From contig NZ_VFWX01000003.1 of assembly GCF_006442965.1 (NCBI RefSeq), positions 62,001 through 126,000 on the forward strand: DNA of 64,000 nucleotides. The letters are read 5' to 3'. Positions 45,967 through 55,583 of the stretch are shown here, piece after piece; the stretch's first letter is position 1; every line of letters starts with the position of its first letter. Source of the stretch: Mesorhizobium sp. CU3. Its GTDB lineage: Bacteria; Pseudomonadota; Alphaproteobacteria; Rhizobiales; Rhizobiaceae. Position numbers and translations under genes: made by a program. The notes beneath the pieces were generated by a model that made no database searches, was not told the origin of the DNA, and saw nothing but the letters and a program-made list of their open reading frames with translations.

Positions 45967-46761
45967 TCAGGCCGCTGCCACGGCGGGACGCGGCATCTTG
46001 GTGAACAGCCGGAACACGTTCTCGGTCGTGATCGCGGCGATCTCGGCGTCGCTGACGCCGATGGTCTCGGCCAGCACCTTGGCCGTGTTGGCGACATAGG
46101 CCGGCTCGTTGCGCTTCCCGCGGTGCGGCGCCGGCGCGAGGTAAGGCGCGTCGGTCTCGACCAGCAGCCTCTCGCGCGGCACGTCGGCCGCGATCGCCCT
46201 CAACTCGGCGGAATTCTTGAAGGTCAGGATGCCTGAGAAGGAGACGTAACCGCCCAACGCCACGCCGATCTCGGCCAGCCGGCGCCCGGACGAAAAACAG
46301 TGCAAAATGAAAGGGAAGGCGCCCTTCCCTGTCTCCTCTTCGAGGATGGCGGCCATGTCCTCGTCGGCGTCGCGCGAATGGATGACCAGCGGCAGGCCGG
46401 TCCGGCGCGCGGCCGCGATATGCGTGCGAAAGCCTTGCGCCTGCGCATCGCGCGGCGACTTGTCATAGTAATAGTCGAGGCCGGCCTCGCCGATCGCCAC
46501 GACCTTGGGATGCTCGGCGAGCCGCACCAACTCGTCGGCGGTGACGTCGAGTTCTTCGGCGGCATTGTGCGGATGGGTGCCGACCGAACAATAGACTTCG
46601 TCGAAAGTTTCAGCGATTTCAATGATTTGTTGAAAGCGCTTCACGCGCGTCGAGATCGTCACCATGCGGCCGATCCCGGCCGCCAGGGCGCGGGCGACGA
46701 TAGCCGCCCGCTCCTCGGCAAAGTCCGGAAAGTCGAGATGGCAATGGCTGTCGACCAGCAT
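45967..46761 (-). CDS. TatD-family metal-dependent hydrolase
   Basis: 264 residues from ATG 46761. Amidohydrolase-type barrel with VDSHCHLDFPDFAEER, SVGTHPHNAAEELD, IGEAGLDYYYDKSPRD, the VIHSRDADEDM histidine and LLVETDAPYLAPAPHRGKRN. TatD proteins are DNases that trim 3' ends or D-aminoacyl-type deacylases; the activity in Alphaproteobacteria is mostly assumed. Its ATG overlaps the metG stop by one base (TGATG). Confidence 0.93.
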   Translation of the reverse strand: MLVDSHCHLDFPDFAEERAAIVARALAAGIGRMVTISTRVKRFQQIIEIAETFDEVYCSVGTHPHNAAEELDVTADELVRLAEHPKVVAIGEAGLDYYYDKSPRDAQAQGFRTHIAAARRTGLPLVIHSRDADEDMAAILEEETGKGAFPFILHCFSSGRRLAEIGVALGGYVSFSGILTFKNSAELRAIAADVPRERLLVETDAPYLAPAPHRGKRNEPAYVANTAKVLAETIGVSDAEIAAITTENVFRLFTKMPRPAVAAA

Positions 46762-48308
46762 CAGCTGTTGCCATCCTGCTCGACATAGCGCGGAAACACG
46801 CCCTCCGGCGCCGGCAAGGCTGTGCCGGGCGTCAGCGCGTGGTCGGCATGCACATGCTCGAAAGCGCGCTTGTCCGCCGGCACCGCCAACAGGTCGAGCA
46901 GCTTGGCGGCCGACCCCGGAATGTAGGGCTGGCACAGCAGCGTTACGCGCCGGACCAATTCGGCCGTCGTCCACAGCACCGTCTCCATGCGCTCCGGATT
47001 GGTTTTCCTGAGCGCCCAGGGCTCCTGCGAGGCGAAATAGCGGTCGGCCTCGGCCACGACGCCGAAGATCGCCGCCAGCGCCTGATGGATGCCCTGCTCC
47101 GCCATCGCCCGGCGCGCCACGGCCAAGGCTTCGACCGCCTGGTCGAGGATCGCCGTGTCGGCCTCGGTCAGTTCGCCGCGCTTGGGCACCGCGCCGCCGC
47201 AGTTCTTGGCGATCATCGACAGCGAGCGCTGCGCCAAGTTGCCGAGACCATTGGCGAGATCGGCATTGGTGCGGTTGACGATCGCCTCATGGCTATAGCT
47301 GCCGTCTTGGCCGAACGGCACCTCGCGCAGGAAGAAGTAGCGCACACGGTCGAGGCCGTAATGTTCGACCATGGTGAACGGATCGACGACGTTGCCGACC
47401 GATTTCGACATCTTCTCGCCGCGGTTGAACAGGAAGCCGTGGGCAAACACGCGCTTGGGCAATTCGATCCCGGCCGACATCAGGAAGGCCGGCCAGTACA
47501 CCGCGTGGAAACGGACGATGTCCTTGCCGATGATATGGGTCGCCGGCCAGTAGCGCCACTGCTCGGCCTTGGTGTCGGGATAGCCGGCGGCGGTGATGTA
47601 GTTGGTCAACGCGTCGACCCAGACATACATCACATGCTTGTCGTCGCCAGGCACCGGCACGCCCCATTTGAAGGTAGTGCGCGAGATCGAGATATCCTTG
47701 AGGCCGGACTTGACGAAGCTCATCACCTCATTGCGGCGTTCCGCCGGGCCGACGAAGTCCGGCTGGCTTTCATAGAGCGCCAGCAATCTGTCCTGATAAG
47801 CGGACAGCCGGAAGAAGTAGCTTTCCTCCTCGTTCCATTCGACCGGCGAGCCAAGCGGCTCGCGGCGCACGCCGTCCTCACCCAGCGTCGTTTCGCTCTC
47901 TTCGAAATAGGCCTCCTGCCGCACCGAGTACCAGCCGCTGTAGCGGTCGAGATAGATGTCGCCATTGGCGGCCATCGCCTTCCAGATCGCCTGGCACGAT
48001 GCGTAGTGGCGCGGCTCGGTGGTGCGGATGAAGTCGTCATTCGAGGCGCCGAGCGTCTCGGCCATCGAGCGGAAGATCGCCGAATTGCGGTCGGCAAGCG
48101 CCAACGGCGTGATGCCTTCCTTCTCGGCCGTCTGCTGCATCTTGAGGCCGTGTTCGTCCGTTCCCGTGAGGAAGAACACGTCCTTGCCGTCGAGGCGCTG
48201 GAAACGGGCCAGCGCGTCGCTGGCGATGACCGTATAGGCATGGCCGATATGCGGCTTGCCGTTCGGATAGAAAATCGGCGTCGTCAGATAGAATTTTTCG
48301 CGTAACAT
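46761..48308 (-). CDS. metG: Methionyl-tRNA synthetase
   Basis: 515 residues. Class I synthetase with the HIGH motif in [20 protein letters not shown] and the KMSKS motif in [14 protein letters not shown]. The connective insert has no zinc cysteine knuckles and the C-terminal tRNA-binding EMAP domain is absent, which fits the short MetG2-type form. Charges tRNA-Met with methionine. It lies between holB and tatD in the same run. Confidence 0.97.
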   Translation of the reverse strand: MLREKFYLTTPIFYPNGKPHIGHAYTVIASDALARFQRLDGKDVFFLTGTDEHGLKMQQTAEKEGITPLALADRNSAIFRSMAETLGASNDDFIRTTEPRHYASCQAIWKAMAANGDIYLDRYSGWYSVRQEAYFEESETTLGEDGVRREPLGSPVEWNEEESYFFRLSAYQDRLLALYESQPDFVGPAERRNEVMSFVKSGLKDISISRTTFKWGVPVPGDDKHVMYVWVDALTNYITAAGYPDTKAEQWRYWPATHIIGKDIVRFHAVYWPAFLMSAGIELPKRVFAHGFLFNRGEKMSKSVGNVVDPFTMVEHYGLDRVRYFFLREVPFGQDGSYSHEAIVNRTNADLANGLGNLAQRSLSMIAKNCGGAVPKRGELTEADTAILDQAVEALAVARRAMAEQGIHQALAAIFGVVAEADRYFASQEPWALRKTNPERMETVLWTTAELVRRVTLLCQPYIPGSAAKLLDLLAVPADKRAFEHVHADHALTPGTALPAPEGVFPRYVEQDGNS

Positions 48309-48391
48309 GAATGAACCGTCATGAATGTCTGAATGTGAGTTGTGGCGGTGGATATCCTATCGGCATGGCGATTGCCATCCCGGGAAAACCG

Positions 48392-49447
48392 TCACATTCG
48401 CATCGCGGACTTCAAGCGGTCGATCATGGTCAAGGCGTGCTGCTTCTTGTCGAGGTTGTAGGTCTCGGCCTCAGATATCGTGTTCAGCGCCTCGTGCCAA
48501 GCCTCGGACAGCGTTTTGGCCCTGGCGAGATCGCCGCCAAGCGCCGCCTCGCTGGCCGCCACCGACAGAATGTCGAGCGCGCGGCGGTTGAAGATATCGA
48601 ACTGGATCGACTGGTCGCGGCCGGCCACCGCTTCGGCCAAGCGATGCGCTCCGGCAACGTCCGGCTTGTTGCCCGCCACCAGCGTATCCAGCGCGCCGGC
48701 GATCTCCAGCCCGCCATATTGGGTGAGCAGGATGGCGTTGCGGGCGCTGCCCCCTGCCCGCTCGGCCAGCGCCGCGCGCGCCGCGGGCTCCTCCGGCGGC
48801 GGCGGTTCGATGCCTTGCAGCACCGCCATCAGCTCGTTTTCGGCCAGCGGCGCCAGCCGCACCATCTGGCAGCGAGAACGGATCGTCGGCAACAGACTGC
48901 CCGGCGCGTGCACGATCAGGATGAACAAGGTGCGCGCCGGCGGCTCCTCAAGATTCTTCAGCAAGGCATTGGCGGCATTGGTGTTCATGTCGTCGGCCGG
49001 ATCGACGATGACGACCCGGTAACTGCCGTCATGCGAGGTCATCGACAGGAAGCGGTTGACCCTGCGGATCTCGTCGACGGTGAGCACCGTCTTGAAGCTC
49101 TTGGTCTTGTCGTTGGCCGGCCGCGTCAGGTGCAGCACCGAGGGATGCGCGCCGGTTGCGATCTGGCGAAACAGCGACGACGCGGGATCTGGAACGGCGA
49201 ACGTTTCGGGCGCGGCCCTGAAGTCCGGATGCTTCAGAAGGTGGTGCGCCAGATGGAAGGCCAGCGTCGCCTTGCCGATGCCGTGCGGCCCGGCAAGGAT
49301 CAGCGCATGCGGCAGCTTGCCCGACCGGTAGGCGGTGGCGAGCATCGCCGCCACCTGGGCATGGCCGATTAGCCGCGGCGTTTCCGACGGCTCCGGCACG
49401 CCGTCCAGCGTATCGTGTTGCTCAGGCGCAATGCGTTCGAAGATCAT
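48392..49447 (-). CDS. holB: DNA polymerase III delta' subunit
   Basis: 351 residues. AAA+ clamp-loader fold: Walker A in [20 protein letters not shown], the DEAD-like segment replaced by [20 protein letters not shown] with [14 protein letters not shown], and sensor 1 [13 protein letters not shown]. No zinc-binding cysteines are visible in the usual place. Loads the beta clamp together with delta and tau/gamma. The ATG overlaps the tmk stop (ATGA). Confidence 0.93.
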   Translation of the reverse strand: MIFERIAPEQHDTLDGVPEPSETPRLIGHAQVAAMLATAYRSGKLPHALILAGPHGIGKATLAFHLAHHLLKHPDFRAAPETFAVPDPASSLFRQIATGAHPSVLHLTRPANDKTKSFKTVLTVDEIRRVNRFLSMTSHDGSYRVVIVDPADDMNTNAANALLKNLEEPPARTLFILIVHAPGSLLPTIRSRCQMVRLAPLAENELMAVLQGIEPPPPEEPAARAALAERAGGSARNAILLTQYGGLEIAGALDTLVAGNKPDVAGAHRLAEAVAGRDQSIQFDIFNRRALDILSVAASEAALGGDLARAKTLSEAWHEALNTISEAETYNLDKKQHALTMIDRLKSAMRM

Positions 49448-50115
49448 GCGGACGCCGTCTCAATCCTTGGCACTGGCATCCGCTCTTCCAGCGCCGCGAA
49501 GACGGCAGCGGTGACGACATGCTCCACCGTGTCCGGATCGGCCGAAGCGTCGATGACGATGCAGCGCTGCGGCTCGGCCGCCGCGATCGCCAGATATGCC
49601 TCGCGGCGGCGCTGGTGGATGGCCAGAGTCTCCTTCTCGAAGCGGTCGGCTACATTGCCGGCGCCACGCCTTGCGGTGGCGCGCCTCAGTCCCTCGGCGG
49701 GATCGATATCGAAGATCAGCGTCATGTCCGGCATCATGCCGTTGATGGCGACCGCTTCCAGCGCCTGCATGAAATCGGGATCCAAGCCGCCGGTCACGCC
49801 CTGGTAGACGCGCGAGGAATCGATGAAGCGGTCGCACAGCACGACCGAGCCGCGCTCGACGGCCGGCCGGATGACCTGCTCGACATGGTCGGAACGCGCG
49901 GCGGCGAATAAAATCGCCTCCATCTTCGGGCCGAAAGGCTCGGCGGCGCCCGACAAAAGCACATGCCTAACCGCTTCGGCGCCCGGCGAACCGCCCGGCT
50001 CGCGCGTCACCACCACCTGATATTTCTTGGCGCGCATGCGCCGCGCCAGCCGCTCGATCTGCGTCGACTTGCCCGCGCCCTCGCCGCCCTCGAAGGTGAT
50101 GAAAAATCCGCTCAA
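49444..50115 (-). CDS. tmk: Thymidylate kinase
   Basis: 223 residues if started at TTG 50115 (reads as [20 protein letters not shown]); AAAGG lies about 9 nt upstream. The frame goes on to a TTG at 50184, but that adds 23 residues absent from the family. P-loop [11 protein letters not shown](F/Y)-motif [14 protein letters not shown], and a lid [14 protein letters not shown]. Converts dTMP to dTDP. The upstream gene is the D-Ala-D-Ala carboxypeptidase homologue. Confidence 0.95.
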   Translation of the reverse strand: MSGFFITFEGGEGAGKSTQIERLARRMRAKKYQVVVTREPGGSPGAEAVRHVLLSGAAEPFGPKMEAILFAAARSDHVEQVIRPAVERGSVVLCDRFIDSSRVYQGVTGGLDPDFMQALEAVAINGMMPDMTLIFDIDPAEGLRRATARRGAGNVADRFEKETLAIHQRRREAYLAIAAAEPQRCIVIDASADPDTVEHVVTAAVFAALEERMPVPRIETASA

Positions 50116-50184
50116 TCGAGGCTGCCTTTGTTCGTGCAGGCTGTCATAGCTCTCGTCCGACAAAAGGTCCACGAACCAACCCAA

Positions 50185-51363
50185 TCACAAACGCTTCTGC
50201 CGCAGCCAGCCGACAGCCAGTTCTTTGGCGGCATCAAGCGCGCGCTGTGGCAGCGTGCCGACCGTGACCGACTCGGCAGCGTAGAGCGGCGTCTGCTGGC
50301 TCAGCGTATCACCGATCCAAACGCGCAGTTCTCCGACCGGTTGCCCCTCCTCCACCGGCGCCGACACCGGACCTTGATAGACGATCCTGGCTGTCAGCTT
50401 GTCGCGGTTGGCGATCGGCAGAAATATGTCCACCGGCCCCTTGGCTTTCAAGGCCACGCCGGACTTGGCACCGCCGAACACCTGTGCTTCGCCGACCACC
50501 TCGTCCTTGGCGAAGATCTCGGTCTTCTGGAAAGAGCGCGAGCCCCAGTCGAGCAGCTTGCGCGCTTCCTCGGAACGCTCCTTGTCGCTGGCCAGCCCGC
50601 TCAAGGCAGCGATGACCCGCGTGCCGTTGTGGCTGACCGTGCCGACGAGGCCGAAGCCCGCCTGCTCGCTCGCACCGGCGACGAAGCCGTCGGCTTCGAT
50701 GCCCATGGCGATCAGCGGGTTGCGGTTCCGCTGCGCTATTTTGTTCCAGGTGAAGTCCGGTTGGCCGTAATAGTGGAAGAACTCCGGGTAATCGCGCCAG
50801 ATATGCAGCGCCAAAAGCGTCAATTCGCGCACGGTCGTCTGCTGGCCATCGGCCGGCAGGCCGGTCGAGTTGACGAAGGTCGATTTCGAAAGGCCGAGCT
50901 GGCGGGCGCGGTCTGTCATCTGCGCGGCGAAATTCGCTTCCGAGCCGGCCATGCCTTCGGCGAGCACGATGCAGCCGTCATTGGCAGCCTGCACCGCCAC
51001 GCCCTGGATGAGGTCCTCGACGCGGACCGCCGATTTCAGCTTGGCGAACATCGTCGAGGTGCCGGACGGCGCGCCGCCGGTGCGCCAGGCGTTTTCGCTG
51101 ACAACGAACGTGTCGTCGAGCGTCATGCGCTTCGACTTGATGGCGTTGAAGACCATCTCCAGCGTCATCAGCTTGGCCATGGATGCCGGCGGGATCGGCT
51201 TGTCGGGATCCTTGGCGAACAGCACCGTGCCGGTATCGGCATCGATCATGAAGGCTTGCGCCGCCTTGGTCTCGAAAAGCTGGGCGCTCGCAGGCGACAG
51301 GCAGACGAAGAGCAGCGCCAACCCCAGAAAACTGGCGAAAGGCGAAAGAACGCGGAATTGCAT
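50185..51363 (-). CDS. D-alanyl-D-alanine carboxypeptidase-family (S11) protein with degenerate SxN and KTG motifs
   Basis: 392 residues from ATG 51363 with a signal peptide (to about residue 27, SPASA-Q). Motif 1, SxxK, is intact: PASMAKLM, Ser61 and Lys64. Motif 2 (SxN in the family) reads AAN at 126-128 in GVAVQAANDGC. Motif 3 (KTG) aligns with VAG at 228-230 in EADGFVAGASEQAG. The C-terminal beta domain is normal. Lacking a base in motifs 2 and 3, it may bind rather than cleave peptidoglycan, unless compensated. Precedes tmk in the run. Confidence 0.9.
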   Translation of the reverse strand: MQFRVLSPFASFLGLALLFVCLSPASAQLFETKAAQAFMIDADTGTVLFAKDPDKPIPPASMAKLMTLEMVFNAIKSKRMTLDDTFVVSENAWRTGGAPSGTSTMFAKLKSAVRVEDLIQGVAVQAANDGCIVLAEGMAGSEANFAAQMTDRARQLGLSKSTFVNSTGLPADGQQTTVRELTLLALHIWRDYPEFFHYYGQPDFTWNKIAQRNRNPLIAMGIEADGFVAGASEQAGFGLVGTVSHNGTRVIAALSGLASDKERSEEARKLLDWGSRSFQKTEIFAKDEVVGEAQVFGGAKSGVALKAKGPVDIFLPIANRDKLTARIVYQGPVSAPVEEGQPVGELRVWIGDTLSQQTPLYAAESVTVGTLPQRALDAAKELAVGWLRQKRL

Positions 51364-51439
51364 GAAATATCGACCACCCATGACCCGGGCCAAGCTATCA
51401 GGCTTCTTTCGGCCGGATCAACGGGCAGTTAAAAATTGA

Positions 51440-52702
51440 TCAGTCCCGAACAACCAGCGCATCCGGTGCGCCATGCGACCATGCGGCCTTGAGCACGTCG
51501 TCGATGCTGCCATGGCCGTCTGGATACACATTGACCGCGTACCAGTCATTGCCGTCGAGTTCCGTGCGCTGGATCTCGGTCCTGCCGAACGGTTTCAGGG
51601 CCATGGCGACACGCTTTGCTTCGGCGGCGTTGTCGAACGAGCCGGCAGCGACATAGTCGGATGCCGGCGCCTCGCTCTGCCGGTTCGATTTCTTCCACGA
51701 TTGCAGGATGTCGGCCGGCGACATGCCGCTGGCGTCGAGCGCGGCAAAGACGTCGGCGCGCTTGACCCGTTCGTCGGCATAGGACAGCGAGGCCATGGCG
51801 AAAGGCGAATTCGCCGGCAAGGTGAGCTCGGGCCGCGACGGCACGATCGGCCCGAAATCCGGCAGCACGACGTCGCCGTCGCCCGGCACGAATGCAGCCG
51901 GCTGCACGATCGGCTCTTCCGGCTGGTCGGGCTGCTGGTCAAGAGCCTGGCCCGAATTGGTCAACTGTCCGGGGAACGGCACAGCGGCTGGCGGCGCGCC
52001 TGCGGCCATAGTCGGCGACGGGCCTGCCATCGCCACCATCACGCCGGTCGGCAGGCCGTCCGACGGATCCGGCCGGTTCTTGCCGGGATGGTAGGAGGCG
52101 ACCAGATACTGGTCATCATTGCCGTCGAGAGGCGCCCGGCCGACATATTCGACCTTCACCTTGGCGGTACCGGCCCTGCCATAGTCGAGCATCTGCGCGG
52201 CGCGCTGCGAGACGTCGATGATGCGGCCTTCATGGTATGGGCCGCGGTCGTTGACGCGCACGATGATCGAGCTGCCGGTTTCGAGGTTGGTGACGCGGGC
52301 ATAGCTCGGCAGCGGCATCGTCGGATGCGCCGCCGTGAGCTGCATCGTGTCATAGACCTCGCCATTGGCGGTCAGCCGGCCATGGAAGGCATCGCCGTAC
52401 CAGGATGCCAGTCCGACCTTGGTGAAGCCCTTCCTGTCTTCCTTCGGATAATACCACTTGCCGCGCACCTGATAGGGCTTGCCGAGCTGGTCGCGGCCGC
52501 CGCCGCGGCGCATGAACTGGACGCGCGGGCTGGCCTTCACGCCATATTCAGCCTCGGAGAAATATTCCTTGGAGCGCTGTTTTTTGTAGACCATGCCTTT
52601 CGGCTCGGGCTGCGAGGCGCAAGCGGCCAAAAGCAGCCCCGAAAGGGCGCACAGGGCGAAAGCAGAAGCGCGACGAAGACGCGGGCGCGCCGAAGCCTGC
52701 AT
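51440..52702 (-). CDS. rlpA: RlpA-family septal lipoprotein, probable lytic transglycosylase
   Basis: 420 residues. Lipoprotein signal with lipobox LLAAC near residue 28. A double-psi beta-barrel domain (about 95-190) has GLASWYGDAFHGRLTANGEV, AHPTMPLPSYARVTNLETG and NDRGPYHEGRIIDVS, which holds the catalytic aspartate. A proline-rich linker follows and a C-terminal SPOR domain (about 345-420) starting ASDYVAAGSFDNAAEAKRVA, which binds denuded septal glycan. First gene of the reverse-strand run. Confidence 0.93.
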   Translation of the reverse strand: MQASARPRLRRASAFALCALSGLLLAACASQPEPKGMVYKKQRSKEYFSEAEYGVKASPRVQFMRRGGGRDQLGKPYQVRGKWYYPKEDRKGFTKVGLASWYGDAFHGRLTANGEVYDTMQLTAAHPTMPLPSYARVTNLETGSSIIVRVNDRGPYHEGRIIDVSQRAAQMLDYGRAGTAKVKVEYVGRAPLDGNDDQYLVASYHPGKNRPDPSDGLPTGVMVAMAGPSPTMAAGAPPAAVPFPGQLTNSGQALDQQPDQPEEPIVQPAAFVPGDGDVVLPDFGPIVPSRPELTLPANSPFAMASLSYADERVKRADVFAALDASGMSPADILQSWKKSNRQSEAPASDYVAAGSFDNAAEAKRVAMALKPFGRTEIQRTELDGNDWYAVNVYPDGHGSIDDVLKAAWSHGAPDALVVRD

Positions 52703-52973
52703 GATTCCGATTGTCCCCTACCGTGCTGCCACCCGACGGAGCCAGAAGTCGCCCGTCAGGCCAACACCTTGATCCCCAATCCCTTTTGCACAGGAATTGC
52801 TTATCACGATGTTAATCGATTATGGCCGCAACAGGGCGAGATTATGGCAGAGACAGCGGATCACTCGCATCGCAATTCCCCTGCTCTGCTCCAAAACACT
52901 TAGCTGGCAAGATCGACGCCCATAGGCAAAGCCGTCGACGTACCAAAACCACAGCGCAACAGCGGTTTGCCCG

Positions 52974-53069
52974 TTATTGCGGCGGAGGCGGTTCGGACGA
53001 CGCCTGCTGAGCCGTTGCACGAGACAGTATCTCACGCTTCATCAGGACCGGCTTTTCGTAGCTTCTCAC
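52974..53069 (-). CDS. Putative RiPP precursor peptide, 31 residues
   Basis: From GTG 53069 (a second in-frame GTG at 53081 adds four residues). The peptide has a leader pattern Tyr4-x2-Pro7-x-Leu9-x3-Glu13-x-Leu15-x3-Thr19-Ala20, the spacing of lasso-peptide leaders (YxxPxLx3Gx5T), then a tail QQASSEPPPPQ. It shares MRSYEKPVL / YEKPVL with the peptide at 57751-57843. No strong ribosome site. No modifying enzyme is nearby. Coding is supported by similarity to the two peptides 4.7 kb away rather than by length. Confidence 0.6.
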   Translation of the reverse strand: MRSYEKPVLMKREILSRATAQQASSEPPPPQ

Positions 53070-53188
53070 GATTTTTTCCACTTTAGAGCATTCGCTGACG
53101 GAGCTTTAGCCGCATTGTCAATGCGAGGACTGCGCTTGGTGCCCCCCACGGCCTCGGCAAGGATCGTTGCGACCTTTCCAGCGATTGA

Positions 53189-53665
53189 AGGATCTTTGCG
53201 CGGCGCACTAGCAGGCTGCGGAAAAACCAGAGCCGTCACGCCCTTTCCCGTTGGGCGCTGGGAAGCCAGCTCGCCCGAGGGGGCATCGCGCAAGACGCCA
53301 GCCTCCCGATCTATCAGAAACATGTCGCCGGCCCGCAGGCGCGGAAAGAGCGGCTGAAGCGACTGCTCAAGAGCGGCGATCAAGCGGACATCTACGAAGC
53401 GACACTGCTGGCGATTGCGGAAACAGGTCCGCTGGCTTCGATCAGCTACGATGATCTGAGGTCAAAACTCAGCACCCTGCTCACAGAGATGACGCCACAG
53501 AAACACGAGATAACTTCGGCGTTGAAGCATCTGGCGAACATCTCACATAAGGGCGGCCTGTCCTCGGCCATCGATTAGGACGAAGTGGGGCGAGAAGTGA
53601 GCGTGGCCGATCCCTACCTTCGTTTCTTTCTGCGGTGGCAAGTCCGCGGCACGGCACCGATGTAA
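53189..53665 (+). pseudogene. Remnant of an AAA ATPase (archaeal-type, C-terminal part) with an in-frame stop
   Basis: One frame, opening after a TGA at 53186, reads SRWALGSQLARGGIAQDASL, later LLAIAETGPLASISYDDLRS and TPQKHEITSALKHLANIS, the winged-helix part that follows the ATPase core in this family. It then hits TAG at 53576-53578 and continues in the same frame with DEVGREVSVADPYLRFFLRW, the DPYLRF hallmark of the ATPase/DUF234 C-terminus, stopping at 53663. The N-terminal ATPase with Walker motifs is missing. The TAG may come from a TGG codon. Confidence 0.7.
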
Positions 53666-53776
53666 GGGACGCTGTCCTACACCGCCGACATGTCCAGCCC
53701 GCTCATACGTTTGCCTGTGCGCTCCATAAGGGCCAGCACGCGCAGTTCGGCCTCCTGGATCATCGGGCGAACTCTG

Positions 53777-54448
53777 TCAGAATTTGTAGTTGATTCTAGC
53801 GACGACAGTATTCTCCGTCTCGCGAGCTTTGATTACGAAGGTGGGATTAACGCTACTCGCGCCATCCTTCGAGCCGAAATCGTAATAGTTCCACTCTACA
53901 CCAGCGGTCCAGTGATCGGTAAAAGCATATTCAGCGCCCAAGCCGGCGGTCCAGCCTACCCGAGATCCGCCCCCAAATGATTGCAGAAAAAGCTGCGTCT
54001 CCGCAAACTTGTACTTGCTGAATGCAACGCCGGCATTGCCATAGATAAGCAACCGGTCGATTGCGTACCCAAGGCGTCCGCGCACCGAACCCAGATAGTC
54101 CTGCTTGGTTTGGCAGATCGACCCTGGCGTGGCCGGACATTGAGTATCGCCTTTTACGGTTGAGCCTGCGAAGTCGCCCTCGATGCCAATGACGAATTGA
54201 TTGATCTGATAGTTGTAACCGATCTGTCCGCCGTACACGGCTCCGGACCCGTTTGTATTGAAGGGGTTGAAGCCAGGAGGGGTTGTCGGCGACCAACGGC
54301 TGTCATTCCATGCACCTCCGACCTGGGCACCGGCATAGAAGCCCGTCCACGAGTACGGCATTGCGGCAACCGGCTGAACGAGGTCGGCCGCCAGGACTTG
54401 GGAAGAGGCTGCCAGAAACGCAGCAGAAAAGATGAGCGCGAGTTTCAT
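53777..54448 (-). CDS. Omp25/Omp31-type outer-membrane beta-barrel protein
   Basis: 223 residues from ATG 54448. Signal peptide MKLALIFSAAFLAASSQVLA then ADLVQPVAAMPYSWTGFYAG, the start typical of the small opacity/Omp25-like barrels of Rhizobiales. Glycine- and aromatic-alternating strands follow, and it ends with RINYKF, the aromatic C-terminus used by the BAM machine. Lower GC than the core genes. The reading frame extends upstream to 54586 without a signal. Confidence 0.88.
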   Translation of the reverse strand: MKLALIFSAAFLAASSQVLAADLVQPVAAMPYSWTGFYAGAQVGGAWNDSRWSPTTPPGFNPFNTNGSGAVYGGQIGYNYQINQFVIGIEGDFAGSTVKGDTQCPATPGSICQTKQDYLGSVRGRLGYAIDRLLIYGNAGVAFSKYKFAETQLFLQSFGGGSRVGWTAGLGAEYAFTDHWTAGVEWNYYDFGSKDGASSVNPTFVIKARETENTVVARINYKF

Positions 54449-55017
54449 GCCGTCGTCTCCAAATCGCCAACGTCTGGAATTTGTACATTTTTTCGCCAAG
54501 AGTCTGCGCCACTTTTGCAACAAGGCGAAATATTCAGCGCTCGCCTCCTTCCGTCGAGCAACTGACAGCCCCTCAAGGCCCAACACCTATGGGCACTCAG
54601 TCTCAATTGAGGGGCTGATAAGGCGAGTTTAGATTCAACCAAGCCGCGCCTCAAACCCTACCCCGGTTGGGCGATGGTTAGGGCCGAGATTACGAGACCT
54701 CAACCCCTCGCCTCGACCCGCTTGCTGTCTCCCCTCGGAGTCGCTAGTCACTAGGACGTATCGTGCGACGGGTCGCTTATCCGCCTTTTTGCCGGCTCAT
54801 TGATTGCCTGAAATGACCTATGGTCGCCGTCGGCCGGTGCCCGCCAGGCTATACCGCCGGTCAGGTTGCCCACCGCCCCATTCACGGCAGCGGTGGGCGC
54901 CCCCTGGTGAAAGGGCATAGCCAGGGATGGTGCGGCCACCCTGACTAATATTAAGAGTCCTGCAAGTTCTGCGCCGCGCCCAAATTCCCGACTTGACACA
55001 GATCAGGTTCTGCGGAC
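54449..55017. other. 569-nt stretch without a supported gene
   Basis: Upstream of the outer-membrane protein gene. A minus-strand frame at 54751-54999 has one hydrophobic segment (LAGLLILVRVAAPSLAMP) but no matching start signal or family; plus-strand frames look random. Composition and the flanking remnants fit decayed accessory DNA. Confidence 0.5.
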
Positions 55018-55197
55018 CTACAGGCAAGGCTTCCAGCCCTTGCTCTGTTCTGGCGTCAGCGCGTGATTGGTGAACTGCAGGTTGCGATCGTCGCGGCCGG
55101 CGGCGCGGCATTCGTGACAAAAGATTACTTCGATCAGCCCCAGCATGCACGAGTGATCAGGCCCGAACCGCTTCGCCAGCGCGGCCACGTCGAGCAT
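55018..55197 (-). pseudogene. Truncated small cysteine-containing ORF (59 codons)
   Basis: From ATG 55197 it reads LDVAALAKRFGPDHSCMLGL and VIFCHECRAAGRDDRNLQFT, ending at TAG 55018. The FGPDH...CHECRAAGRD pattern resembles the C-terminal half of small zinc-ribbon proteins common in rhizobia, whose first half normally has another cysteine knuckle. A stop codon (TGA) lies upstream in frame, so the N-terminal half is missing. Probably a remnant rather than a working gene. Confidence 0.5.
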
Positions 55198-55354
55198 CGC
55201 ACGGCGCTTACTGAGAGGCCGGTGCCTGCCTCAAGCTTCTTGCCAAGAGTGTTTTCGACGAACGGAAGTTCCTTGCCCAAAGCGCGATCTCCAAAAGAGG
55301 TCGCCCCATCCAGGATCGGGACCGCCCGGCCGGCGCCAGCTTGATAGCATTCAT

Positions 55355-55486
55355 GTCGTCTCAGCCCGGGCCGGCCATGCCAACCCGTCGGTTACGTTGA
55401 ACATTTATGCGCACTTGCTGCCAGGACAGCAGGAAGGTGCGGCGGCGGTGGTTGACGCGGCCCTGACAGCCGCACTACAGGAATGA
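55355..55486 (+). pseudogene. C-terminal remnant of a tyrosine recombinase (integrase)
   Basis: The frame reads VVSARAGHANPSVTLNIYAH followed by LLPGQQEGAAAVVDAAL and a stop at 55484. GHANPSVTLNIYAH is the end of the integrase catalytic domain, with the conserved histidine and the tyrosine nucleophile. The upstream part (Arg and the first His of the catalytic set) is absent. It ends 97 nt before a tRNA-Ser gene, the classic site of island integration. Confidence 0.8.
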
Positions 55487-55583
55487 AGCGCGAACTGGTC
55501 GAGAACGCCTTCGGTGCCAATTCGGTGCCAACCGCTCAAAGACGACCGCTCGCGAAAATCCTAAGTGGTTGAAAAACCATAGC

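Noticed and set aside
53677..53763. 28-codon minus-strand frame starting MIQEAELRVLALMERTGK
   Set aside because: Plausible helix but no ribosome site and no partner; may be a fragment of a lost gene.
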